DNA of 64,000 nucleotides from Turnera subulata (Eukaryota; Streptophyta; Magnoliopsida; Malpighiales; Passifloraceae), in the NCBI GenBank assembly GCA_028386065.3, contig JAKUCV010000840.1, positions 137,205-201,204 of the forward strand, in the 5' to 3' direction. A program made the translations under genes and the position numbers. The notes beneath the pieces were generated by a model that was given only the letters and a program-made list of their open reading frames with translations, had not been told where the DNA came from and made no database searches. Positions within the stretch are counted from its first letter, which is position 1, and each line of letters begins with the position of its first letter. Shown piece after piece: positions 36,597 through 47,568 of the stretch.

Positions 36597-36933
36597 TGTA
36601 GGGAATTATAGGCATGTTTAACAAATAAAAATTCTATGCACAATGGAAGAATTAAATTAAATAGAAAAGAAAATTTATTTGTTTCTATTAGATTGGAGCC
36701 CATGAAATCTTTGGATCTGTCGTTCCTCTGGATCATCAGTGTGTCGATGTTGGTCGGGAATTAAATCACAAGGAACTAATCCACATACCACAACCTAAGA
36801 CCCTAAACTTGAGAAGAGATGTGTTTTTGGGAGAGAGAAGAGAGAACAGTACACAGAGTATCAATCCACGTTCCGTCCTTTTTCTGTGTCGGTGGTTATA
36901 TCACATGTAAAACCCCCAAGTCAGGATTTTTCC
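36597..36933 (-). repeat. C1 5' LTR, start missing
   Basis: Matches the 3' LTR from TGTAGGGAATTATAGG to aggatttttcc and then stops abruptly. About 50 bases present in the 3' LTR are absent, replaced by gggttaattacattt. Confidence 0.8.
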
Positions 36934-37613
36934 GGGTTAATTACATTTGGGCCCCCTAAATTAGCTTCATTTTTCAATTACCACTCGAACTTTTTTTTTC
37001 GCCAATTCACCTCCTGAATTCCCAATTTTGCTCTAATTAGTGCTTCCGTCTATGTGCCCATGGGTTCTGCCAGTTGCAGTAACGAAAGTCATAGATTGAC
37101 GCCACGTGTTTTAATCTTGCCCGTTTATTTTTTCCATTAAGTTTATTTCCACAAAAATTGAATAAATTTCAAAAAAAAAAGACAAAGAGATAAAGAGATA
37201 TAATATCTGACAAAAAACTTGTTTCTCTTCTTTTTTCTTCTTCTTCCTTTTTTCTTCCTCCTCCCCGCTGCCTTTTTTCTTCTCTTCTTTTCTTTTCTTC
37301 TTTTTTTTTTTCTTTTTTCTTTTTCTTCTTCCTCCCCCATGCTCCTCGCTCCTCCTCCTCCTCCAACTCCCCAATTCTATCTCTTTCCCTCACCCTCAAT
37401 CACTTAATCTTCTCTCTTCCCCAACAATTCCTTCCTCCCTCATCTCCTCTGCATCATAGGCCATCTTCCTTGTTTTCATCTCTGTACAGGAAAACACTGG
37501 AAGGGGCGGCTCTTGGTAGTGGCGCTTGTGGGTATGCAGTGAGGTTGGCGGCAGTGGCGACGGGGTGATGACACCGGCGGCAGAACGCTGATGGGCTGCT
37601 GCAAAGTTGTCAT
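36934..37613. other. Possible DNA-transposon end and pyrimidine-rich leader
   Basis: Begins gggttaattacatttgggcccc, which resembles a TIR of a plant Mutator-type or related DNA element, and includes cacgtg-containing sequence near 37104. A long C/T tract (37207-37400) follows; minus-strand frames here are Lys/Glu/Arg-rich artefacts of it. It then becomes GC-richer (ggtggcggcagtggcgacgg) before the A LTR. The element is not identified. Confidence 0.4.
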
Positions 37614-38030
37614 TGTTAACACTTGTATTATAAAAGCCCAGCTCTTATCTTTGACGTATCAATGGATATGTCTCATTCCCATCAAAAAAAATCAGCTCTT
37701 TGTATTTGTAATGGCGATGTTCATTACGCAGAGGTAGAGTGGTGTTATGACTCAAGAATTGTGTGCCAAGTCAACCACTATCATGCTACGGGTCGTTTGC
37801 TCAATGAGGCTGGTATTGTTAGTTTGTTATTGTGTGTCTAGCTGTCATCTCGTTATTGGCTATCTTGTAATAGATATTAGACCTTATAAGTGTTAGCTCA
37901 AGCGGTTATGGTCATTATTGAATGCAATAACAAATTAGTCCTCTTTCCTTTCTCTCTTTCTCTCGTCCTTACTCTTTAAATTTCTACTTCTCTTCCTCTT
38001 TTACCCAAATCCCTATTCAGATACTTGAGA
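37614..38030 (+). repeat. 5' LTR of gypsy-type element A
   Basis: From about TGTTAACACTTG, with tattataaaag near its start, to just before a primer-binding site at 38032. Part of this LTR (from ttatgactcaagaattgtg to agacct) recurs at 57786-57925 and 61222-61361. The exact ends are uncertain by about 15 bases. Confidence 0.6.
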
Positions 38031-38031
38031 A

Positions 38032-38046
38032 TTGGTAGCGGAGCCA
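38032..38046 (+). other. Element A primer-binding site
   Basis: TTGGTAGCGGAGCCA follows the LTR, the same variant seen in C1, C2 and Cassandra. Confidence 0.7.
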
Positions 38047-38060
38047 CCGATCCTTGCGAC

Positions 38061-38115
38061 GATGGTGGCCAACAACCGTTCCCATACCGTCGATGACCGA
38101 GTTCGCAGTTGTTCA
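38061..38115 (+). pseudogene. Element A gag N-terminal scrap
   Basis: The ATG at 38061, just after the primer-binding site, reads VANNRSHTVDDRVRS, like the start of plant Ty3/gypsy gag proteins (MANNR-type). It then reaches a stop, followed by unassigned sequence and solo LTR I. More of the gag appears from 40988. Confidence 0.5.
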
Positions 38116-38244
38116 CTACAATGAACAGCGAGCGACCAACGGCTACCGGATCCGACCGCTGAAGGGCCGAACGGACGGTGTCGCACGTCGTTAGACCGGG
38201 TTTTGGTATTTGGGTTTTCTAATTAAGTTATCTAGAAGGCATTG

Positions 38245-40160
38245 TGGTGCAGTCAATCCAGCAAGTGCACAGAATCGTTGTGGTACTGAAGGTCGTATCC
38301 ACAGAGACTAGGCAAGATATTAGTCGATTCATTCTAATGGCAAAGAAAATAATTGAAGAGAAATAATATCGGAATTGAAGATTGATAAGAGAGCAAATAT
38401 CGAATTGAATACAAAGAGAAGAGAAAGTAGAAATTACAATGAAAATGATAAACAAAGTAGCGTTGATAAAAGGCCTAGATCATTCGGGAATTCACCGCCC
38501 TTCCTTTGCCATGGATCAATGTACTATTGAAAGCTGCATCCAAACACATGAATTTTGATGGGTAGCAACCTATAATGAAACTATCCGCTCTCGCTAGTCT
38601 AGTCTCGTCTCAAAGAGTCACCTAATCACTTTCGTCAATTAGATTTCCTCTAGGAGCAATGAAGCTTGTTGTTGCTACTGATTCCACGATAACCTAAACC
38701 CTCTCAGCATTTAGATTAAAGATGATTGATGATTTTCGGATAATAGACTTCTCCTCTCGGTACTTCACCTATTACCTAGAAGTTGCAATAAAGCTTGCCA
38801 CTTCCTTAAAGCAAGAAATAAGCTCACAACAATCAATCAAAATTACTTTGTGAATGAATTGCAACAAATGGTACATCAAAATATAGCAAATTTGGGGTAG
38901 GCTACATCCCTATGATCTAGAATGAAAGATTAGTTCATGAATGAACTTGAAACAACAAATGAAAATGGAAAAGACATGGTTTCCTCACAACAATGTCAAA
39001 AGAAAATGAAAGGAACCACAACTTGATAGAATTTTGGTTTCAAGGTGTGTGTATGTGTTGCTTCCTCTCCCCCTTCAGCTCTCACCCTTTTATAGTGCTT
39101 CTTCACTAGTTGGACAGCTTGGAGATGACATATTTTACTGTCATTTAGCCACCAAAATCGTGCTGGAAGGGGCCTGAATGTTGAATGCATTAGCTGGTGG
39201 AGTGGTTACAAGGTATGGGTTGCCACTTGCTTTTCCAGCCTAGCATGAATATTCCTTCCCTTTTGCATGTGCTGATGGTTGAGCTTCCTTTGCAAGAAAT
39301 TATGTTGGTTTCCAGGTCGTCCAATTTGATTATCCAACAAAGCATGTCCTTCTGGTTGCCATGATGCTCTTCTATAAGGGGTCACATGGTTGGCAACAAA
39401 TGACCTTAGACTTGCAAGCACTTTTGGAACCCTTAGGCAGCCGAATTGGACTTAGGAATATCCTGCAAAGTTGTAGATAATTATTTTATCTTTCTTTCCA
39501 TATAAAGAACGCCTGATTTGGACTTGTGTAGTAGGAGTTATGATAAAAATACCGAGACTGGGTTGGTGGCCAGTGCAGAATTCCTGCACGTATACAAGTT
39601 TGGACAGTAGGTTTAAACATCGATGTTGGCAATCAAAACAACGATGTTTGGTGAAGTTCAGCATGTCCAAATTTGGGCAGAAGTCTGAAACATCGATGTT
39701 TGTTATTAAAACATCGATGTTTGGTGAAAATAAGTTCCCAGAAGCTTTTCAACATCGATGTTCAAGATGTCCAACATTGATGTTTGATGGGGTGAATTGA
39801 ATTGATCACTGCTCCTAATCCGTAAGGCCAAAAATTATTAACTTTATATCACTGGAAAGCTTAGGATGTCTACTTTTATCTCCAACTGGTTTCATGTTAA
39901 TTGGACATCTGAAGCGTCTGAAATCGGCCAAAGAGTGAACTGTGCTCAAGTTTCTGCCCGGTTTCCAGCTTTGGCCGAAATTGATCGTTTTCGGTAGCGA
40001 AGTGGGACGATTTTATACCTGAAAACATAATTGTTAGTTCAAGCAATTTATTCAACAATCAAACAAAGAAAGATAGGTAAAATGTATGTTTTTTTATTCA
40101 AAATAATAATAATAAAGAAGTTTTCATGCCTTTAATACTATGTGAAATATGTGCATATCA
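38245..40160 (-). mobile_element. Solo LTR I (1.9 kb), TSD CATTG
   Basis: CATTG flanks both sides (38240-38244 and 40161-40165). Plus-strand ends are TGGTGCAGTCAATCC and GTGCATATCA. On the minus strand it starts TGATATGCAC and has a TATA box cactataaaagggtg near 39090, so transcription would run leftward. It contains the phrases agcaagtgcacag and gtcgtatccacagagac near its left end. No primer-binding site or coding region is present. It also carries six AACATCGATGTT-type palindromes. Confidence 0.82.
39616..39784. repeat. Six 12-bp palindromes in three spaced pairs
   Basis: Perfect AACATCGATGTT at 39616, 39690, 39711 and 39751; one-mismatch forms at 39637 (AACAACGATGTT) and 39773 (AACATTGATGTT). 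The members of each pair are 21, 21 and 22 bases apart. Confidence 0.9.
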
Positions 40161-40165
40161 CATTG

Positions 40166-40987
40166 TAAATCTACACTATTGTGGGATAAAGGTAAAGATA
40201 AACTGGATGAAAATAATCTGCTGATTGTTTGTTGGATGTCCCCATACAAGAACTGGCAGAAGCCTTTTATAGGCGTTGTTTGAAAGCAACAGGTAGAGTA
40301 TAGTCACCAACATCTTATTTGAATTCAAAAGCCCAATCTAGATCCCACTGAAGCCTTCCACGTGAGATATCCTCCAATTTGAAGCCTTCCGCATAACATT
40401 TCCTTCAATCTTCGCCATATCGACTCAAGATCCCAATAACTCTCGAGACGACCTTCAATCTCCACACTTTTAAGGCTAGCCGTCATACAAGGGCTCGGAC
40501 TAGTCATAACAGCCACCCATGGGCCTACTTAGCATCCAAGGAGACTGCGAGAGGGACTAGTCGCTACAGCCATCCATAGGCCCCCAACAATCGGGAGACA
40601 ACCATAGGTCAACAGAACAATCAGGGAGACTGCCACAATAACTAGTCCCATCAACTTGCCAGACTCCATAACTAGTCTCCCAACTTTGCAGACTCCACAA
40701 CTGGTCTCCCAACTTGACAGACCAAATAATCTCCACAACCCTTATAAGCTCAGAAAGACCACTTGGTCCATCCACAGGCTTAACAACCCAGAAAGACCAC
40801 TTGACTTTCGGACTAAATAATCCAAAAGGTCGACACCAACCTGTCCTCACACTAGTCCACCACAATTATCCATACCACAACGACCATAGGTCGTCCGAAT
40901 AGACAGGCCTTCAACGATTTTGATTTTGGTACAAACAACAGTATTTCGAAGTCTCTAGCAGCACTGCAGTAGGCGACGGAGCAAAGA
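40166..40987 (+). other. Element A leader, non-coding
   Basis: Between the solo LTR and gag. It holds several copies of short phrases such as actagtctcccaac and cagactccataactag (40640-40720) and agaaagaccacttg (40757, 40792). There is no recognised gene. Confidence 0.45.
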
Positions 40988-42338
40988 TGCGAGGAACGAA
41001 AGCTCTTCTTATTTCTAAGAGGGATGAGTTGGTGAGCTCTCAGGCATTGATTTTGCAAAAACTCAATAGCCTCCGCGAGTTGGTGGTGGCCATGGCGATT
41101 CATGATCCATTACTGGTGCCCAAACCTCAACCGGTGGTGGTGCACTTGGAGGAGCCAGGGATTTCGCCTACTCCTGGTGGTAACTCCATGTCTGATGTTG
41201 TTTTTGCTCAAGTTATCCCGGTGCAGGAGGAGTCGGTGCGATGATTGCTCTTTTGGTTAACTCTGCAACCGAAACAGTGGAGCCAACGATTTCGGTGGAG
41301 CTAGGGACGATTCTTGGTGGCACTATAGTTGCCCACAACCATCTCGGTTTGGTGGAGGAGCAAGTCCGTTCCCTTGAGCCGCCCCTCTCAAAATTGCAGG
41401 TGGTAGTGGTGCGGCCTCCAGCAAAGCCACCACCGGGGGTAGTCAATTTGAGGAGGAGCCTGGTATGCTTCCGACTCCATCTGCTACAAAGTTGGCTTGT
41501 GATTCAGGTAAATCCACTACTCTTGTTCTTGAAAATTCGACGAAATCGGATTCTATTTTTGTTGTGGATTCTATTGAACGTGTTGGAATTGAGAAAGTTG
41601 GGGAGAAATTCCTTGTTGTGAAGGATGTTGAAGGTGAAATTTTTTATCCTAAGTTTCTTAAACTGGATCTAATTCCATTTTCTGGTGAGCATCTGATGGG
41701 TTGGCTGCGTACTTGTGCTTGTTTTTTATCAGGAGGCAGAGCTATTAAGTGGTTTACTGGATTCTTAGCGAATAAAGGTGTTCTGTGGAAGGAATTCAGT
41801 GAGTTTATATGTCATAGGCTTGGAGCAAAGATCTTTTCTACTGCTGCAGGAAAGTTTAATAGGTTGCAGCATGGTAGTGTGATTGAATATCAAGAGGAGT
41901 TTGAGGTTTGGCAATCTTTGATGAAGGCTGTAAATACATCATTGGCTGAAGAGTAATTGGTATGTTCTTTTGTTAATGGCTTGCATGGAGGTTCTTTTGA
42001 GATTATGTGTAGTAAGGCTCATGGTTTCAATAAGTCTCTTGTGGATCAAAATATCTCAAAGAAGGTCAATGCACTCATGATAGGTGCTGATTTTCTATAT
42101 ATGGAGGTGAATTATGGAGTACATGTAGTTAATTCTGATGTTGCCACTGATGTAACAATTCTGGTGGTACAAACTTTCTTAAACAGTGAAGTAGTTTTTT
42201 TCCAAGATGATAATTTTGAATGGGAATCAACTAGAGGAGATTAATGGTAAAATGGAGACTATTAATGAGCTGCAACTAATGACAATGAAGGCATTCAGGA
42301 ACTGTTGTGGAGTTGATCCAAAAGGCATTGAATGTATG
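40988..42338 (+). pseudogene. Element A gag, frameshifted, cut by C2
   Basis: Begins near ATG 40988 (KALLISKRDELVSSQALILQ). A Pro/Val-rich segment with frameshifts follows. From 41465 the frame is clear: FYPKFLKLDLIPFSGEHLMG, GGRAIKWFTGFLANKGVLW, FCHRLGAKIFSTAAGKFNRL-type text and GSVIEYQEEFEVWQSLMKAV. This is the retrotransposon gag domain of plant Ty3/gypsy elements (WFxGF, then VxEYxxxFE). TAA at 41954-41956 interrupts, the same frame resumes (CSFVNGLHGGSFEIMCSKAH) to 42244, and a one-base shift near 42207 leads to the C2 insertion point. The frame at that point continues at 56942. Confidence 0.75.
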
Positions 42339-42790
42339 TGTTGGGAAATTAATCATGTTCAACACATAAACATATTGCACAGCGGAAGATTAAATTAACA
42401 GAAGAAGAAGACTTATCTTTTTCTGTTGAATTGGAGCCCGTTGAAACCGGAGTCTGGATCGGTCGATTCCTCTGGATCATCAGCATACTTGTTGGCCGGG
42501 AGTTAGATCACTAGGATGTTAATCACTAGAAAATAGCCCACTAACCACAACTTAAGAACCCTAAATTGTATGAAGAATGTTTATGTGTTTTTGACTGGAA
42601 AAATAGAGAGAAACAAAAAAAAAAGGGAGAGAGAGAAAATACAGTTAGAGATAACAACCCACGTTATCTTCTGTTCCACATATACAGTCATAGTAAAAAC
42701 TGACCAACAGTTTTTTATAAAAAGAATATGAACCTGGGCTTTACCAAATATGCCCAGTCCATCATGGGTGTACAACCCAATAAACTAATA
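42339..42790 (-). repeat. C2 3' LTR
   Basis: 452 bases, TGTTGGGAAATT to AAACTAATA on the plus strand. Minus-strand ends are TATTAG and CCAACA, so the start is TA rather than TG in both LTRs. The polypurine tract (gtgagtgggaga) lies at 42791-42802. Confidence 0.9.
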
Positions 42791-42802
42791 TCTCCCACTC
42801 AC
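42791..42802 (-). other. C2 polypurine tract
   Basis: Minus-strand gtgagtgggaga adjoins the 3' LTR. Confidence 0.75.
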
Positions 42803-45205
42803 ACATGATGGACACTACCATCTACATCTTCATAATATTTCATACGGGTTAATAGGTCGTGCGACCAACATACTAGTAAGAGCTCTTTATTGTACATTTG
42901 TTAGGAACATACAATAGCTCAAGTAGAGAATTCCATTATACATCAGTTAAGAATATACATTAGAGTTCAAGTAGAGTAAGTATGTAAGCACCCCAGATAT
43001 ATTTAGTTGCATTTAAGAGAAACACAGATCCCAATTCTCTACATGTATTCACAATTATATTTTACTGAAAAACATAAGTGGCCACATTGCGAACACAAAG
43101 AAAAATGCAACACTCAAACACTCAATGATCTTTCCTTTTACTCAAAACTCTACATCTTAACTCAGCTGCTTTTCTGACATACTCCAATTGGGCCGAATCA
43201 CTCATGGCCATTCATAATACAGCCAAGATAGCAACACCAAACTAAGGTTTCAAGTAGTAGTAAAAAGTCCCTAAGGGCGCCTGTGAGAAATAACTAATAA
43301 TTTCTCAAGACTCACATAGTAAAGAAATGAGATCGTATTTCCTACTCCTTTATCAGTCACAAAGCACACATGGTATGAATTCATGTGCCATAGTATTTTC
43401 TCCATCCCTCATTGGAGCATATGTCATTAATAATACTGTGTAGGTAATAATTCAAACACACCTAGTGTCTAACTTGGGTCCACCACTCTACCATTTTCCA
43501 ACAGAACCCAACCTAGCTTTTGAACAGACAAGATAAAACATTACTCCGTTTTATCTTCGGTCAATCATGACTGACCTCATCTTGAACAATATCAAGGCGA
43601 TAATATGTTTTAAGTCAGGCTCTTACAGAATAAGTACTCAACTTATTCTTGACTTAAAACTATAGTACTCAACTTATTCTTGACTTAAAACTATCTTACC
43701 CCTATGACACACCTAGTCATAGAGATGGTTACTCGTGTGAGAGAGCTAACCTGTCTATTAGACATACCTTTTGATGAGCTTGGCACTAAGCCTCTCATCC
43801 CGTCATATGCACCTAGCATATGTCCACACATGTACATAACATGTATTTTGTATATATGAACGTTTACACAAAACAGCATTGTATAAATCCAAAGATTTAT
43901 CGTGAATATAAAGTTAAGGGAAATAGCAATAATAGAAATTATTGTATTTTGTTCCTACTAAACCTGTTTGCTCCATTTGACTAACAAATGAGTCTTTCCA
44001 AAATAGGTTTGGTAACTTTGTACCAACATATCATCAGTAGGAATATACTTTACATTCACTTCCTTATGTGAAATATCAATGTGTTTTTGTCTTATCATAG
44101 TACCACCAATTCCACTCATAGGAATATCACTGCATGATTATCACAGTAGATAATCAATAAGGGAATTTCGCCTCATGCATTATCCCTAATGGCTAAACTA
44201 TTTTAGCCATACAGCTTTGTACTACAACTGGTAGAATTATAAATTCAATTCCTATTATTGACAAGACCATGTTTGACAAGGTGGTAAGATTACACATAGT
44301 CCAAAATCACCACTATAGTCAACATGCAGATAAGCTTTTAAACAGAATTTATCTCCTTGAAGCTTACAATATAGTTTATCATACTCTTAAATACAAAAGT
44401 ATTTCCTTGACTGTCCTCTATTTGTCATATCCAGGATTGAGTCAGTAACTATTTACCACTCTAATAAGATAACAAATATCTCGTCTTATATACAATAAAG
44501 TACACAGTAGACTCTTATCAGGCACCTTTGCCAAGCTTTATTTGAGATTGATAACACTATTGTTAGCTCAAGTTATTGCCCTCGGCAATAAATGTATGCA
44601 ATTCCCCCTCCATGTCCTACATTTCCAAAAATGAAGGACAACTAAGAGTATAGATACAAGGAAATTCTTATAATTTCCAGCCAACAATGTAACGTGGACG
44701 TAAGGTATTGAAGTCACTTATGACTAGTTGATCTCGTTATAATGGTCATCATCTCATTACAATAATAAAGATGCCTTGGTTACACAAAATCTTAAGAACC
44801 ATTATGTAGAAGAATTATAGAGTCCACAAATGGACCTAAATAGGCAATACACTAAGTATCCTTGCCCTTTTACAGCAAAAACCCACAGTTTGTTGCATGT
44901 AAATTTTCTTCTAATTTTCCACTAAAGAAAAATAGTGCTTACATCCACTTGATGTAATACGAGATCAAAAACATCCATTGGCTCATCAGCACTTAGCATA
45001 ATGTTTGGAGAACCCATTTGTTCCCAAAAGCCTCACATATTTTACCAACACTCAAATTTGTTTTGATTGTATAAAGTACAACTCAAGTTGTCTTAATCCA
45101 TTCATTCTTACTCTTATAAGAAACAATCTTTCAAGTTCCCCTCTACAAAAGAGGTTACACTATGAGAGCCTTTAGGTACTTTTGATCAGTACCATCGATC
45201 TAAAA
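42803..45205 (-). pseudogene. C2 decayed pol, RT and RNase H portion
   Basis: Runs parallel to C1 27708-30170 at clearly recognisable similarity. Minus-strand remnants of the RT block (near 44895-44945) and RNase H block (near 44390-44490) can be aligned with those of C1. No long frame survives. A 34-base direct repeat (actcaacttattcttgactt) at 43635-43690 is present in C2 but single in C1. Coding function is lost. Confidence 0.65.
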
Positions 45206-46514
45206 TGAAACACCCCGACTTCCATTTACAGTAATTACAGAACGACAGTGCCGACACATGGCACAAACAGTAGATACAACAGAATAATCCGGCCCAACGG
45301 CCCAAAGATAATATCAATCACCCAATCTCGGGTGCAATAACAATAACAACACACCTGAAGCAGTTTTTAAGAATCACAGCAAAAGCATGGATCGACCCGT
45401 TGCAACACTATGGATCCAGATCCGTTGGAGGAGATGCCACAGCCTGCCATGATGCATACTTGCACAAGGAACAACGTAGCCTGCCGATGGGGCAGGTGAG
45501 GGGTGAGATTCTCCATAATCTCACCGACACATAACTCATGATGAACAACATAACATATATTTAACAGTCAAGAGTACATCCATACGGCATACGAGTAGTG
45601 AACAGAACACTGAAGAAATACAGTCATAAAGAACAGTGCGAACTATGCAAATGTCCACCCCATCGACTATGCAATGCACTGACCATCTAATACTGACTGT
45701 ACTATACACTAGTGCCCGACCAGGACACCTCAACTCAACTACATATTGGGTAACTGACCCAATCTCAACAGGCTATACAACACATACTCTAGTGCTGACA
45801 GATTATACTCAACAGAGGTTTCTCATCGTATGATAACATACTGTTACTGTGCTTGCCGATCATCTAACCCTGTACCAAAATAATCTCAAAATCATGTGAG
45901 CCTCGCTCACCGGGTAGCCGGCAACCTGCACGGACCATACCCAAACAACATCACAAATCGGTCCCCAGGTAGAATCACAACACAGCAACAGCAACAGCAG
46001 CCATCACAACAACTCGCAACCACAACAACAACAATTCTCACTAATCTCGATCTCTGGGTATCGACATACCCTTAAAAAAATTAACAATAACCCAATTGTC
46101 GACCACAATCAGACAACCAACATATCTCCATATTCGATCAAGAATGACAAGCGATACTCATCCGACAATTATCAAAAGAAACCGATAATAAACAATGGAC
46201 AACTGGCAACTGATGCCAACAACAATAGACTACTCACGACCAACGACAACAACAACTCCTGCAAATGGGCAACCTATGCCGATCACGGTCAACCGACTTT
46301 ACTAACAACCTCCCAGGGTATGATCATGAGACAACATGCATATGAACATATCACATCACAACCCAACAAAGCACAAGCACATCTTAATCAAGACTGAGCC
46401 AAGGCCAAAAGAATATCTTTTATTATTACCAATTTTATCTTCTGGGCCCCGTTACTGGACAAGCTAGGTGTTCAGACCTGGATATCAACATATTTCGGAT
46501 GCCAGACCAAAACC

Positions 46515-46640
46515 AAGAGAACCCAGGGATCGACATCCCAAAATAGTAACCTAGGGTTAGACATCCCAATAGAGAACCCAGGGATAGACATCGCAAATAT
46601 AATCACGGGATAGACATCCCAAGCATAGACATGCTTATCA
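46515..46640. repeat. Tandem ~28-32-bp repeats in F
   Basis: Four imperfect copies built on acccagggatagacatccca with short spacers. Confidence 0.7.
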
Positions 46641-47533
46641 CAAGTAACCCAGGTCATGGCCACCACAAAACAGTCTTTACCCATCGAGTCGTACCACTAC
46701 TTTCCGAGTGACATTAAAGTCGTCAACACAATTTCCAATTATCCAATTTCCATTTTCAATATCCATTCTCAATTTTCCTTGGTCAATAGTCCAACAGCAA
46801 TCTCTACACAATATTCATAGAATCAATATCACAGTTCAGCAATCTCAACAGCAATAATCACAGCAGTCAAATATCCAACAGTGAATATCTCAGCAGTTCA
46901 ATCAAACAACAAAGCACACAAAGTATTGCGGCACATATCAAAGGAAATCCACTCTCACATCAAATATCAGCATATATCACAAAGTTATCAGCAACAATAA
47001 CCATAAGATGCAATGGAACCTATGTAGTTCCAAGACCAACCATCCCGGCTATCACGGGTGGAATGACGTATATGCAACCTCACCTGATACTCCTCGGAAG
47101 CTGGTATCCGGTTAAGCCTTGATATTCCTATAATATAACAGCAGTAATCACTTATAATGCACAAACAAGATGATAATGCATGATGCCAGTTGACAGTTAT
47201 TAGACGGCTTATCAGTTCATTTTATTATTTCTATAGTTCTCTTATTCATTTCTGTGGAGGTTACTATTAATTTACTTTCCATCTGGTATACCAATCATAT
47301 CCAACATAAATCAAAAACCAAAACCGAGCATCCAAGCCGATATCCCGGCCCTTAGGCCGCTTATGACAATAAGGCATCTATACGTACACTTATACGTAGT
47401 GTATATTCAAGATAATATATTTGTAAATAAATCAAGTTACGATCTGTTAAATACTCACAGTCCATATGACGTTAATAATATTTCTTAAACATAATTATTC
47501 ATAAAAATTCTATTTGTAATTAATTGAAGTTAT

Positions 47534-47535
<2 letters not shown>

Positions 47536-47567
<32 letters not shown>
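47536..47567. repeat. (AT)n microsatellite
   Basis: Uninterrupted AT run in F. A second shorter run is at about 47826-47847. Confidence 0.9.

Positions 47568-47568
<1 letters not shown>

Larger units (their letters stand above)
27307..36933 (-). mobile_element. Ty1/copia element C1, decayed, 5' LTR truncated, carries solo LTR E1
   Basis: Minus-strand layout from the right: truncated 5' LTR (36597-36933), primer-binding site, GC-rich leader broken by E1, AT-rich sequence, degenerate gag-pol, polypurine tract and 3' LTR (27307-27695). It belongs to the same family as C2 (42339-56936): their internal sequences run parallel for kilobases. The LTR starts TGAAGG and ends CCGACA on the minus strand. 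The candidate left TSD copy is GAACC (27302-27306); the right copy is lost with the LTR start. Confidence 0.82.

Noticed and set aside
37111..37399. Lys/Glu/Arg-rich minus-strand frames
   Set aside because: Complement of a C/T tract; composition only.
39616..39784. CRISPR-like array
   Set aside because: The repeats are 12-bp palindromes with irregular larger gaps in a plant solo LTR.
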